Shown in pieces: positions 22,856 through 33,251 of a stretch of 64,000 bases of DNA (its first letter is position 1; each line of letters opens with the position of its first letter). The translations under genes and the position numbers were made by a program. Origin of the DNA: Drosophila persimilis (Eukaryota; Arthropoda; Insecta; Diptera; Drosophilidae). Below the pieces are notes generated by a model. That model was not told where the DNA came from and made no database searches. It saw only the letters and a program-made list of their open reading frames with translations. Where the stretch lies: assembly GCF_003286085.1 (NCBI RefSeq), contig NW_020825323.1, forward strand, positions 358,478 to 422,477, read 5' to 3'.

Positions 22856-23223
22856 TGTTCGGAGCAGAACTCAGCCGATTAGCTGCTTGCCAAATAGCAC
22901 CTAATTCTTGGCCCTCAGCCGCTTATTTTGTTTGTTACTTATGTCTATGTCACTCAGTTGTTTGTTAAAGCTTTGCGCTTGCTTGCCCTGCTAAACGCTC
23001 TCTGCAAGCTCGCTCTTCGCTATCTCCGCTTTGAGTCTACCGACGTCTGACGAGCGAAGCTCCGCTTAGCGATCGCAGCGGCAATATAAAGGGCAGGCAA
23101 GCCACACTTGCAATTTGGATGTCACGCATTAAAGAACATATCGTAATTTTATTTCTGCGCCGAGTTTTATTTAATTCGAAATAATTAGTCGGCCGATTGG
23201 GGATAAAAAACATTATCTCCACA
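22856..23223 (+). repeat. BEL-B 3' LTR, unit 1
   Basis: 368 bp, TGTTCGGAGC to ATCTCCACA, followed by GTGTG (23224-23228), the target duplication that pairs with 7372-7376. The element spans 7377-23223 once nested insertions are included. Confidence 0.86.
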
Positions 23224-24319
23224 GTGTGTAAGGATTAGGAATTTAATAAGAGGAAGAGAATTAGTGGTGGATATAATATGGTAGAGGGAATTATAATCCG
23301 AGCATAAGACCCTAAACGGTTCATGCAAGGAATAATTCGATCTACAAAGTGGAAGGAACAACGGTATCAAATTTCTAGTCAGTCTCATAGAAATCGTGAA
23401 GTTAATGCGGCTCAACAGATCAGGGCAGTCTATGTCACCCCTGATCAAGTTGTGCATTAATATCGCACCAAGCATTTTTCTACGGTTAACTAAGGATGGG
23501 AGGTTTACTAATAGCAGTCTACTAGAGTAAGATGGGAGTCTCACACCCGCATCCCAGTTAAGGCCCCGCTGAGCAAAGAGTAAAAAGTTTTTCTGTACTG
23601 ATTCTATACGGTCCTATACGGTGTACTTTGTACTGAGGGCACCGTATTCTAAGATCGGACGAACAAGCGAGGTATAGAGAGTCTTTGTTATATAGGGATC
23701 GTCAAATTCCTTTGACCACCTCTTTATAAACCCAAGCACGCCCATGGCCTTATTTACCATGGTGGAAATGTGTTCAGGAAACTTTAACTTGGGGTCTAAC
23801 ATACCACCAGGGTAGTTCTCTCAAGAGAATCATCAAATAGCATATAGGGAGCCAACAAGGGCTAAGCTAAGTTTGAATCAATTTAGAACATGATATATAT
23901 ATCAGGAAAAAGGTATATGGAAAGAACGACTTTTGACCAATTGACCTTATAGTAGCTATATGATATGGCTATTTCGTCGGCCGATTCCGACTGCTTTCAT
24001 ATTTCAAAAAGTTGCTATTTATATTTCTGGCCCAACAATGAAAAAACAAACTTTGCTTACTGAATAGTATTTATGAAGACGAATACTTTGGAACTCAGAA
24101 GGAAGTATCTCTGAAAGGCTCAAATTCGTATATCTACGCTTCGTTACATTAGTCAGACTGCATCTTGCAAGAGGCGATGCAATTACTGCACCGTCAAGTG
24201 GCCCGTATGAAACCACCAGAAGGCTGTTACGCGAGCATGCAAGAAAGATAGCTGTTAGACTAATATTCGAGAAAAATTAGCACCAAACTTACTAAGAGAA
24301 TTAGGCATGCATTCAAAAT
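23224..24319 (-). pseudogene. CR1-type RT tail and DINE-like stretch, unit 1
   Basis: Copy of 6245-7336. The minus-strand RT thumb (LDPKLKFPEH, LVRPILEYG, LPLCRSNYS) is at 23229-23820, then the AT-rich DINE-like stretch. A 3-bp insertion near 23257 (AGAGAATTAG) is the main difference from unit 0. It ends at CAAAAT, after which unit 1 continues into sequence absent from unit 0. Confidence 0.7.
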
Positions 24320-25677
24320 TGTAAAGTGTCCCGGTGTTCTGGTGTGGTAGCTTTCGAGACGCATTCCACAAACTAGACAACTTGCATAGATGTTATGGTT
24401 AGCACTGTGTGGGATCTTTCGGCTAGGGCTCGTCGGATGGGGGGGGATCTTTCAGTTGTTCCAGCTAAACACATACAAGAGATTCTGGTGCTAACCTGGC
24501 CGTTAGGTGTTATACAAATCAAATCAATAGTGCCATATGCATCGCCGCACGGAGTTAGGTCTTGTAACCCACCCTACCATGTTAACTCTGCTCGCCTATT
24601 TCTTGTGTGAACCCTTAAACCTCTATATGTTCCCCCTTCCCAATACCCCTGTATAGTTATTCTACTCCAATTTCATGTTGATCAATCTTCAGTGTATTTT
24701 CATATTTTAACTCCACTCCAACTAACAACCATCCTCAGAATCACCTCAAATCTTCATAACATCTTATTTATCTACAGTTACAGCAACTTAATTTTAGGGG
24801 TTTTTTTATATATATAAAGAGGAGAAAATTTTAGAAGAACAAATCAAATTATAAGCAAAGCGGTGTTTTTCTTACTTTTAGTGGTAGCTTACTTTGGTTT
24901 TCCATCGCTGCAACAGGCCTGCATGCATTGATGTGTCCTAGATTAGATTATAATGTACAAAATTTAAATGCAAAAAAAATAATAATAATAGCAATAGTAG
25001 CTACGGTTGAATTCAGTGTGTGTGTGTGTCAATCATTTTCCTTGAAGACATCCGATATGGATATGTCTGTGCCTATCCAGGCCACGACATAGAATTTCAG
25101 AGGCAACTGTATGTCCTCTGCCAAGGTCAAAAATAAGGTTGATCGCAAATTTCGTTGTGCGGCAGAAGTTTGACCTCCGTTGGATAACTTTCGTCAATAT
25201 TAAATTACACTGGAGAAACCGAGATCGACTGGCAAAGCTCAGACCCCTTTTGGGGCTTGAAACCGGGTTTATCTTTGGAGAATCACTGATTTTTCGGCTT
25301 TTCGGCACACTGATCTTAATTTTTGGGGCAGCTTGGCATGTGCACCCTACTTTCGACGATTTATTGATTTCAATTTTTCTTTTTTTTTTCAGACACGTGT
25401 ATAACCTTTTATTCTTTTCTTTTCTTTTATCTCGCCGTACCACCAAACTGACCTTCCACAATTTAGTTCCATGGATCGAATGATCCAGCGCTTGAGCTTT
25501 GATTTTGTTTCTTCATCCCATTCTAAAGCACAAGGGCTAGATAACCCACCAAGATAACCCAAAGCTCGCTCTCCCGTCAAAAGCTTTCGCTTTATTCCCG
25601 TTTATTCCCTTGCATGCAGATAAGCTACAGCTCTGTGCACACAAATAAGTCCATCCAAATATGGGCCGTCACAAAAT
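24320..25677. other. Single-copy spacer between units 1 and 2
   Basis: About 1.36 kb present only here, bounded by CAAAAT on both sides. It holds a TATATATATA run near 24810, an AATAATAATAATA run near 24980, a (TG)n tract near 25017 and a poly-T run near 25378. No protein family was recognised on either strand. It may be ordinary intergenic DNA once flanking BEL-B on its 5' side. Confidence 0.5.
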
Positions 25678-25716
25678 ACAAATACCACTACAATTACTAA
25701 TTACTAGAAAGGTGTG

Positions 25717-26063
25717 TGTTTGGAGCAGAACCCAGTCGATTAGCTGCGTGCCAAATAGCACCTAATTCGTGGCCCTCAGCCGCCTATTTTGTTTGTCATT
25801 TATGTCGATGTCACTCGAATTTTGTAACAGCTTTGCGCTTGCTTGCACTGCTAAGCGCTCTCTGCCAGCTCGCTCTTTGCTATCTCCGCTTTGCGTCTTC
25901 CTACCGACGTCTGCCGAGTGAAGCTGCGCTTAGCGATCGCAGCGGCAATGTAAAGGGCAGGCAAGCCATTAAAGTACATATCGTAATTTTATTTCTGCGC
26001 CGAGTTTTATTTAATTCGAAATAATTAGTCGGCCGATTGGGGATAAAAAACATTATCTCCACA
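25717..26063 (+). repeat. BEL-B 5' LTR, unit 2
   Basis: Identical in type to 7377-7723, preceded by GTGTG (25712-25716) and followed by the tRNA-Trp-type primer site at 26071-26088. The leader continues to 26637. Confidence 0.86.
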
Positions 26064-26070
26064 TAAAATT

Positions 26071-26088
26071 TGGTGACCCCGACGTGAT
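26071..26088 (+). promoter_or_regulatory. BEL-B primer binding site, tRNA-Trp type, unit 2
   Basis: TGGTGACCCCGACGTGAT, complementary to the tRNA-Trp 3' end, as at 7731-7748. The leader that follows (26089-26637) is the same as 7749-8290 apart from small indels, including a duplicated GATGAATTTA near 26530. Confidence 0.8.
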
Positions 26089-26637
26089 GCAGTTGAGTTG
26101 CAGTGTCAATTAATAATCGTTCGCGATCGACATTCGTTAGCCTTAGCAAATTTTCGGCGTTTAAGCACAATTCAGTGCTAAAACATACTTACATACATGC
26201 ATTGCTAGCTATTAATTTCTCTGTCGCGACTATTCGGTCAGTGCAGTGCAGTAGGCAGTGCAGTAAACTTACTAATACACACAAGCGGAAAACAAAGCGG
26301 AGTCGGACAGCTCGCACAACTAAACGCATCAGCTATAATACCTTTGCTCTTCCCGCGGTTATACTTATACAGGGTGCTTTTTTCGGTCGTCCTGAGTGAC
26401 TATTTTAAAACCTCAACATGGCAGCATCTGAGCCTACCAATGCACAGTGATTGCGCTTATATGGGGCTGGTGGCCAAAAATACTTCCCGTAAAGATAGAG
26501 CGCTGAGATTTTTTTCTGGGTATTAGAGATGAATTTAGATGAATTTACATACAGTTAATATTTGTGAAAGAGAAACTTCTCTACCCCCTCCGCTCCCGCC
26601 ATAAATCATTTAAAAAAAATTCGTTTTTCAATCATAT

Positions 26638-27153
26638 TGTTGAGAAATGAGCCTGGTAGTTTGTAATTCAATGTTCATGTATATTGCGATTGACCTATTT
26701 ACACGCTCATGATTGTAGTACACCGCCTAAGTAACTATTTTTACGCGCATAGCTGTGTTGTTGTTTGCTCGTGTCCAGAACATAGCTGTAATGTTCTCAC
26801 ACGCATGGCCAGACCCGCAGCTGCACACGCACACAGCGATGCGTTCCGTTGTTTTGCATTGAGACCGTCGCGTCGAGTCGTATCGCGTGATCTTCCAATT
26901 CCCTTTTGCTCGACTTCTTTTCGCGGAGTTGAGTCAGTAGAAACTTCTAGACGAAGCCGCCCGCACGCTTACTTTGTACCGCAATAGAAACTTCTAGACG
27001 AAGCCGCCCGCACGCATACTTTGTACCGCCGCAGAATCGAACCCCCCGCTGCTTTTGTAATATAATTGTACTATAACCCCCAATATTAAATAATCAATAA
27101 AACTAAATAAGCTCAAGATATAAACGATTATACAGTCCACTAATTCATAACCA
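26638..27153 (+). repeat. BEL-A 5' LTR, unit 2
   Basis: 516 bp, 5'-type sequence (ATGAGCC, GCAATAG, GCCGCAGAATCG), without the deletion seen at 8291-8776. The primer site TGGTCCTTCGAGCCGG follows at about 27161 after a spacer 3 bases shorter than in the other copies. Confidence 0.9.
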
Positions 27154-27237
27154 TAGCATTTTGGTCCTTCGAGCCGGATTCCCGCGTTTGAGTTTATTTA
27201 TATACATATTGAGTGATACCGTTAACCGCTGTTTGCC

Positions 27238-27669
27238 ATGAAGGCACTAGTGTATCGTCTAATTCAGCAACGTGGTGCCTGCAAATCCCAATTAACTCGC
27301 GTGGCTGCGGAGGCTCAAGAGTTTGTACAGTCATGTACTTCTGTGCAAACATTAGAGCACAAGTTGGACCGACTTGTTGCAACTTTCAACCGCTTTATGG
27401 AGCTGTCTGAAGAGCTGGTCCAATATAATGAGGAAGATGAATACGTGGATCCGGAGTTGGACATTCCCGAATATGAGAAAAGGTTCTTTAGTGCGCATAG
27501 TATTTTCACTGAAGCCATACGTGACCGGAGCAGTCACGATAATGAGCACGACAACTCAAATCTACTGCTATCGAACACTGTGGAATGCTTGTTTGAGGGA
27601 CAAACTCAACTTCTGCAGAGGATTCGGGACTCATCGGGAACCACAGAGCTGCAGTTCGAGAAAATACGC
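27238..27669 (+). pseudogene. BEL-A gag, 5' part, unit 2 (interrupted)
   Basis: First 144 codons of gag (MKALVYRLIQQ to QFEKIR), cut by BEL-C inside the DUF1759 region. One residue differs from copy 1 (VECLFEG for VERLFEG). The open frame stops three bases into the inserted LTR. Confidence 0.85.
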
Positions 27670-27977
27670 TGAAATTTTAGAATAGTTTTTCTAAATACAA
27701 AACCGAAAGTTCTTGGGTGACTGCAATTTTTTTATTTAATACGACGAAAAGAAAAGGGGTGCGTGCGTTCGATTTCAAGGGTTTTTCTCGACTCCTTTTC
27801 ATATATTCCAACAATTTCTTCTAAGCCTACCTTACCTACGGTGGCAAAGCGGGGCGAATTCGCCAAGAGCGAGAGAACGAGCTTTTATTGCGCTCCCGCT
27901 TTGCCCTAGCCTAACTTACACTAGACTTCATGAAATACTATCCTAATAACAATTATTAATATTCAAATGACGCTACA
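27670..27977 (-). repeat. BEL-C 3' LTR (minus strand), 308 bp
   Basis: On the minus strand it starts TGTAGCGTCA and ends AAAATTTCA. Its central 100 bp or so is close to the BEL-C LTR at 48105 (AGGGCAAAGCGGGAGCGC, AATAAA, CCCGCTTTGCC), while both ends are clearly divergent. It therefore belongs to a sister subfamily of the element at 48105-54793. Confidence 0.82.
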
Positions 27978-30900
27978 CCGGCCCCGTTGAAGGCCTGGAA
28001 GGCTTCAAACCATTGGCAGAAGCGCCAATTTGTGTATCGGCCTCCTGAACGTGGCTCCGCTGCTCGTCCTTAGCTCGACCACTCTGACCCTTCCGTCCTG
28101 CCCGGCGGTTGTGCCGACCACCCTTCCTAGGAGCCACTGTTGAGGGGGCAGGTTGTCCTCGGCGACGATTACTAGGTCGCCTTCCTTTATGTTTGGCTCC
28201 TCCTGGTGCCACTTGCATCTGATTTGTAATCCCAGCACATACTCCCGGGACCATCGCTGCCAGAACATTTGCCTAGCTGACGAGACAAGCCGCCATCGCT
28301 TTAAGCAGCTCAGACCCTCCTGGTCCGGGGTCCTGGGTGCTGGGGGTGCGATGAGCGGCCCGCCTGTCAGCAGGTGCCCGGGAGTCAGCGCGTCTCCGTC
28401 GCTTGGGTCTGGGCTTAGGGGTCCTAGCGGGCGCGAGTTGAGCACTGCCTCGATCCCGACCAGCACGGTCTCCAGCTCCTCTGCGGTGAGGAGAGCGCTT
28501 CCGATGGCGCGTAGGAGTAGGCCCTTGGCAGACTTCACACCGGCCTCCCAAAGTCCGCCCATGTGCGGTGCTCGAGGCGGTATGAAGGCAAACTCGCACC
28601 CGCTTCTTGACGCAAATTCGCGTATCGCGTCCGCTTCCGCCTCCATCTTCCTCCGCAGTTCGCTGAAGTGGCGACTTGCTCCGACGAAATTTGTCGCGTT
28701 GTCGCAGTTCACGCGTTGCGGACATCCTCGACGACCGACGAACCTTTGGAATGCCAACAAGAAGGAATTAGTCGTCAAATCGGAGACAATTTCTAAATGA
28801 ACCGCCTTGGACGCAAAACAGACAAATAACGCTATGTAGGACTTATAAGGGGGCCTTCCACGAATTTTCAGAGTCGTATAGACTGGGCCACAAAAATCAA
28901 CGCCACATACTGAAAATGGGCGGAGAGCACGGAGCCGGTCTGCGGGTAAGTTGCCCATCATTTGGGTCTGGAGTAGCGGCTTGCATTTAAAGCAACGAAT
29001 ACACGACCTAACTGTCGCCCTGCAGACCGCCTGAGCATTCACTATCCAAATGCGCTGTCTAAGGATACTCACGAGTGCTCGTGGGCCGGCATGAAAATTC
29101 GTTTGATGCAGATAGCGAACGTATGTCTGCACAAACTGCGAGCGTTTTGTCAATAACAAAGGAAACTTGGCATTATATGACATAGGAGCGTTAACTAGTC
29201 GCCCCCCAACTCGCAACAACGAAAAAGAGCACCATGTCCCAGCCTCTTCATGGATGAAGGGATTCAAGCGCTGAAGACTGGGGCCTAACTTGGTGCCTTT
29301 ACGAACCCTTTCAATATCTTCTTGAGACTCATTTTTCTGTGTTATTTCGACTATTTTTAGAAACGCCTCGTCGTATTCTACGGATGACGGAATTTTTCCA
29401 AAGTTGAGACTTTTGTCTTTGCATTTTCGGATGAAGCGGAACACGAAAACGAACACTCTTAGCAGTTTGAGGTGTGACGAGTATCCCTCGATTACATCCA
29501 CTAAGTAATTTGGCTTGGCCGCGACGGTCAGTCCGACCGATTTCTTCCGACTTTCCATCTGTTTCTCTTCTTCGGAAAGCTCGAAGTGTGGATTTCTGGG
29601 CCAGCTCTCTTCTTCAAACTTTAAGAACTCTGGTCCTCCAAACCAGATCGACTGCACGATTTCCTCTACGTCACAACCTCTCGAAACTATGTCTGCTGGG
29701 TTCTGTTTTGTTGGCACATGCCGCCACGTAGCTTCACTTGACCACTCTTGAATCTCCGCTACTCGGTTCGCAACGAATGTTGACAACGACGAAGGGTGGG
29801 ATCTGATCCAATGAAGAGTAACTTCTGAATCTGACCAGAATATCATTTTATCAATTGGAACCTTGAGCAGGGATTTGATTCGGTGACAAAGGTCTGCTAG
29901 AAGGTGAGCGGCACATAACTCAAGCCTTGGGAGCGTTTTCGTCTTGAGTGGCGCTACTTTCGACTTTGCAGTCAACAAGGAGACCTTGAAACCTTCTGCA
30001 GTCTTTCTACGGATATAGACGCAGGCTCCATAAGCTCTCATGGATGCGTCGGCAAAGGCATGTACTTGAATCGGTGACATGGGATCAGTATGCACAAATC
30101 GAGGTATGGTAATCTTCTCCAACTGACCCAAGGATTCTTTTAATAAGTTCCATGCTGTTTCCAAGTTCATTGGAATTGACTCATCCCAATCTAGCTTGTT
30201 GAGCCAAAGCTCCTGCAGTAGGATCTTTCCCTTAATTACTAAAGGACTTAACAAGCCAAGGGGGTCAAACAGCTTTGATGTCACCGATAAGATGTTCCGT
30301 TTTGTCGCTCGGAGACCCATAACTGACGTGTCAATTTGGAACTTAAAGACGTCTTCGTGTGGCAGCCACGATATTCCTAACGCCTTAGTTGACTCTGAGT
30401 CCGAGATCGTTATCGGTTTAACTGTGCTCTCGGATGCGGTGACCTCAGGTGAGTTCGAAAACCATTTAGTCAATTCAAACCCAGCGGTTTGAAGAACCTG
30501 AGCCACATCAGACTTAATTGTCTTTAACTCCTCTACGCAACCAGCACCAGTCAACATGTCATCGACATAGAAGTCGGAGTCGATAACTTCAGCAGCTTTA
30601 GGGAATGAGAGTTTTGCAGACTCACTCAACCTCTTCAAACACCGAATTGCCAAAAATGGGGCTGGTCCAGTCCCATATGTTACGGTGTTGAGCTGGTATA
30701 TTCTCAAGGACTCAGACGGGTCTCTTCTCCACACTATGAGCTGGAATTGTCTATCCGCATCAGCGACCCAGACTTGGCGATACATCTTCTTAACATCGGC
30801 TGTCAAGGCGTACCTGTGTAGTCTGAATCGGAGCAATGTCGAATACAGCTCATCCTGTATCGTAGGACCGACCATCAATATGTCGTTCAAGGCCACCTGA

Positions 30901-33129
30901 GAGGACGTTTTACAAGACGCATCGAAAACGACGCGGAGCTTGGTCGACGTGCTTTGAGGCCTCAACACACACTGATGTGGAATGAAATAATGTGGAGTTT
31001 TGGGGATTGTGTTGTCTGTGGTAGACATGTGACCCAAGGAGAGGTACTCTTCCATGAACTCCAAGTACATTTTCTGCAACTCGGGGTCACGAGACAATCT
31101 TTTTTCAAGCGATAAAAACCGCCGTTTAGCCACTTCAAAGGAGTTGCCTAAGATACTGGGATCTGATTTGAACGGCAGTCTTACTTCAAACCGACCTGAA
31201 GGCACGACCTGAGTAGTCCTTCTATAATGCTTTTCACATAACTTGTGTTCAGGAGATAAAGACTTTTTAGAAGACGGCAATTCTTCCAGTGACCAAAACT
31301 TTTGTAATGTATTTTCGATGTGGATCACTGACTCTTCTCGACAACTCAAACAATTCCTAGCTTCTTGGGTGGCAGTCACCTTTGGAGTGTATCTGCCCGA
31401 CACAATCCAGCCGAGAAGCGTTTTCTGCAGAGTTGGATAGTCAGGACCTTGTCGAATCTGACCAACAGATAGAAGTTCGAAAAATGTTTCTGCACCTATC
31501 AACATATCTATCTTCTGTGGCTTGAAGAAATATGGGTCTGCAAGTGGTAAGTTCTTCGGGATTTTCCAGTCACTCACGTTAAGTGTCTGATCAGGGTGAT
31601 ACCCCGAAATGGACCTTAGAATCCAGAAATCAACCGAAAACTCACTACCAGTAATTCGCGACTTCACCACCGTGTGTATCTTTTTCTTGACTTGTGAATT
31701 GGATTCACCAATACCAAGCAAGTTGATACACGACTCTTCCCTACGGATCTGTAAGCGCTGTGCTAAGTCCTCAGTTATAAAATTGGTTTGAGACCCCGAG
31801 TCAAGCAGAGCTCGGGCCAAAACATGTTCACCATTATTTGTTCGGACGCTTACGATCGACGTAGCCAGAATAACTCTATCCATAGCTGTCGCATGGAGAG
31901 CATGCGAAGTGGAAGGTTGATTCTGATTGGGAGGAGGAGAAGAATTCTCTGGGGGTGATGGTAACGCTAGACTTTTATTCGCCACTGTGTACCTATGCAA
32001 TAAGGTATGGTGTGAGCAGCCACACACTCGACACTTCTTAGCTTTGCATCGTACTACAGAGTGGCCTGGCTGCAGACAATTGATGCACAAGGATGCAGTT
32101 TTTGCGAATTCGAACCTTTGCATTACTGCTAGCCGACCAAATGGACTGCAATCTGTCAACAAATGGCCTTTCGCATTGCAGTAGCTGCATTGTTGATTTT
32201 TAGTATTCGCGGTGGAACACGCGAATGAGCTCCGATTATGCGGCTTGCTTGGCACAGCTTTCTGCTCGTGCTTTGGTTTTTCCGAATTTTCGGCCGAAAG
32301 ATGCTGATGTCTGCGATTAAGCAACCTTTCACAGTCCGTCCAAAGTGGCAGTTTGTCATAATCGAGCTGTTCTTCCCATTTCTCTTTGGTCACCGGATCG
32401 ACTCTGCTCAAGACGAGATGAATAATCATCGCATTCGAGATCTTTTTATCATCGCCTATCGACAACAACGAACCATATATGGATGAGGCGGTATCGATAA
32501 GGTTCCTTAAGGACGATGCTGATTGCTGGGTCATTTTGGGAAGATTAAATAGAGCATCAATGTGATTTTTAAAGATCAGACAATCATTATCGTAGACCCG
32601 TTTTAAGCTAGCCATTGCTTTCTCGTAGTTGGTCTCGGTTACTTGGAAAGCCCTAACTGTTCCCAACGCTTCACCGGAGAGACACGAAAGCAAATGGTTG
32701 AACTTTTCGATAATTGGAATGCTTTGGTCATTATGAACTAGAGTCTCAAATAAACCTATGAAGTTTTTAAAGTCCGAATAGTTGCCGCTGAACTGCGGCA
32801 GAGCTAACTTCGGAAGGCGAGCACGAGTTGGGCCACCATAAGCTGGTACTGCCTGTATTGTCTCATCAGCTGTCTTTAATGCGCAAATGAGAGACATTAA
32901 TTTTGCCTTTGTGACAATTGAGAGTTCTTCCAACTCGACTCCAAATTCATCGTCAATGTCTATATCTTCAATCTTCTCTTGAAGTTCGCGTGCCGTGTCA
33001 ATGCTACGCATCAGCGTTTCGAGTCTGCACTCGAGCTCCGTCAATACCAGCGGAATATCCCCCGCTTCTAAACGGTCCGCTAATAAACGAATGCCTTTGA
33101 CACGGCAACTGCGCTTTTTCTTCAGCTCT
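27670..33129 (-). mobile_element. BEL-C element, inverted, 5'-truncated
   Basis: Inserted in BEL-A gag on the minus strand. The 3' LTR is at 27670-27977 and the coding region runs to about 33129, where it joins BEL-A gag again. The 5' LTR, primer site, leader and first dozen gag codons are absent, and about 100 bp of BEL-A gag (equivalent to 9294-9392) is missing at the junction. The join has only a short overlap (TTCATTATTT region), so it looks like an end-joining repair or deletion, not a normal integration. Confidence 0.82.
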
Positions 33130-33251
33130 TCATTATTTGAAATCCTATCTGGATGGAGAAGCGTTGTCCATGATAAAGCATATTCCCGTATCGGATGCCA
33201 ATTACCAGGACGCATGGGAGAGGCTCGAAAATCGCTATAACAAGAAGTCAC
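28005..33251 (-). CDS. BEL-C gag-pol polyprotein, uninterrupted, with fused antisense N-terminus
   Basis: A single 1748-codon frame. Residues 1-40 or so (MTSCYSDFRASP...) are antisense BEL-A gag; the same residues occur in antisense at 9335-9517. BEL-C starts near residue 41 (ELKKKRSCRVKG). Order: gag DUF1759 about 60-330; zinc knuckles about 350-420 (CSYCNAKGHLLTDC, CINCLQPGHSVVRC); protease LLDSGSQTNF near 485; RT about 720-1000 with YVDD near 893; RNase H about 1060-1220 (FADAS, WSDSEV, NPADIVSRG). Integrase follows with an HHCC domain, Asp in VDFCGP near 1452, Asp in CDNATNF near 1515 and Glu in GGLWEAGV near 1567. All catalytic motifs are present. It lacks its own promoter LTR, so autonomous movement is unlikely. 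Confidence 0.88.
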   Translation of the reverse strand: MTSCYSDFRASPMRPGNWHPIREYALSWTTLLHPDRISNNEELKKKRSCRVKGIRLLADRLEAGDIPLVLTELECRLETLMRSIDTARELQEKIEDIDIDDEFGVELEELSIVTKAKLMSLICALKTADETIQAVPAYGGPTRARLPKLALPQFSGNYSDFKNFIGLFETLVHNDQSIPIIEKFNHLLSCLSGEALGTVRAFQVTETNYEKAMASLKRVYDNDCLIFKNHIDALFNLPKMTQQSASSLRNLIDTASSIYGSLLSIGDDKKISNAMIIHLVLSRVDPVTKEKWEEQLDYDKLPLWTDCERLLNRRHQHLSAENSEKPKHEQKAVPSKPHNRSSFACSTANTKNQQCSYCNAKGHLLTDCSPFGRLAVMQRFEFAKTASLCINCLQPGHSVVRCKAKKCRVCGCSHHTLLHRYTVANKSLALPSPPENSSPPPNQNQPSTSHALHATAMDRVILATSIVSVRTNNGEHVLARALLDSGSQTNFITEDLAQRLQIRREESCINLLGIGESNSQVKKKIHTVVKSRITGSEFSVDFWILRSISGYHPDQTLNVSDWKIPKNLPLADPYFFKPQKIDMLIGAETFFELLSVGQIRQGPDYPTLQKTLLGWIVSGRYTPKVTATQEARNCLSCREESVIHIENTLQKFWSLEELPSSKKSLSPEHKLCEKHYRRTTQVVPSGRFEVRLPFKSDPSILGNSFEVAKRRFLSLEKRLSRDPELQKMYLEFMEEYLSLGHMSTTDNTIPKTPHYFIPHQCVLRPQSTSTKLRVVFDASCKTSSQVALNDILMVGPTIQDELYSTLLRFRLHRYALTADVKKMYRQVWVADADRQFQLIVWRRDPSESLRIYQLNTVTYGTGPAPFLAIRCLKRLSESAKLSFPKAAEVIDSDFYVDDMLTGAGCVEELKTIKSDVAQVLQTAGFELTKWFSNSPEVTASESTVKPITISDSESTKALGISWLPHEDVFKFQIDTSVMGLRATKRNILSVTSKLFDPLGLLSPLVIKGKILLQELWLNKLDWDESIPMNLETAWNLLKESLGQLEKITIPRFVHTDPMSPIQVHAFADASMRAYGACVYIRRKTAEGFKVSLLTAKSKVAPLKTKTLPRLELCAAHLLADLCHRIKSLLKVPIDKMIFWSDSEVTLHWIRSHPSSLSTFVANRVAEIQEWSSEATWRHVPTKQNPADIVSRGCDVEEIVQSIWFGGPEFLKFEEESWPRNPHFELSEEEKQMESRKKSVGLTVAAKPNYLVDVIEGYSSHLKLLRVFVFVFRFIRKCKDKSLNFGKIPSSVEYDEAFLKIVEITQKNESQEDIERVRKGTKLGPSLQRLNPFIHEEAGTWCSFSLLRVGGRLVNAPMSYNAKFPLLLTKRSQFVQTYVRYLHQTNFHAGPRALVSILRQRIWIVNAQAVCRATVRSCIRCFKCKPLLQTQMMGNLPADRLRALRPFSVCGVDFCGPVYTTLKIRGRPPYKSYIALFVCFASKAVHLEIVSDLTTNSFLLAFQRFVGRRGCPQRVNCDNATNFVGASRHFSELRRKMEAEADAIREFASRSGCEFAFIPPRAPHMGGLWEAGVKSAKGLLLRAIGSALLTAEELETVLVGIEAVLNSRPLGPLSPDPSDGDALTPGHLLTGGPLIAPPAPRTPDQEGLSCLKRWRLVSSARQMFWQRWSREYVLGLQIRCKWHQEEPNIKEGDLVIVAEDNLPPQQWLLGRVVGTTAGQDGRVRVVELRTSSGATFRRPIHKLALLPMV

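Noticed and set aside
25139-25483. 114-codon plus-strand frame and its antisense partner in the 24.3-25.7 kb spacer.
   Set aside because: The hydrophobic stretch comes from a poly-T run (near 25378), and no known family is recognised.
28273-28725. Arg-rich 150-codon frame overlapping the BEL-C integrase.
   Set aside because: It is a frame-shifted reading of the integrase (compare the similar frame at 53691-54395 in the other BEL-C copy). The parallel occurrence is explained by shared codon usage in a conserved coding region.
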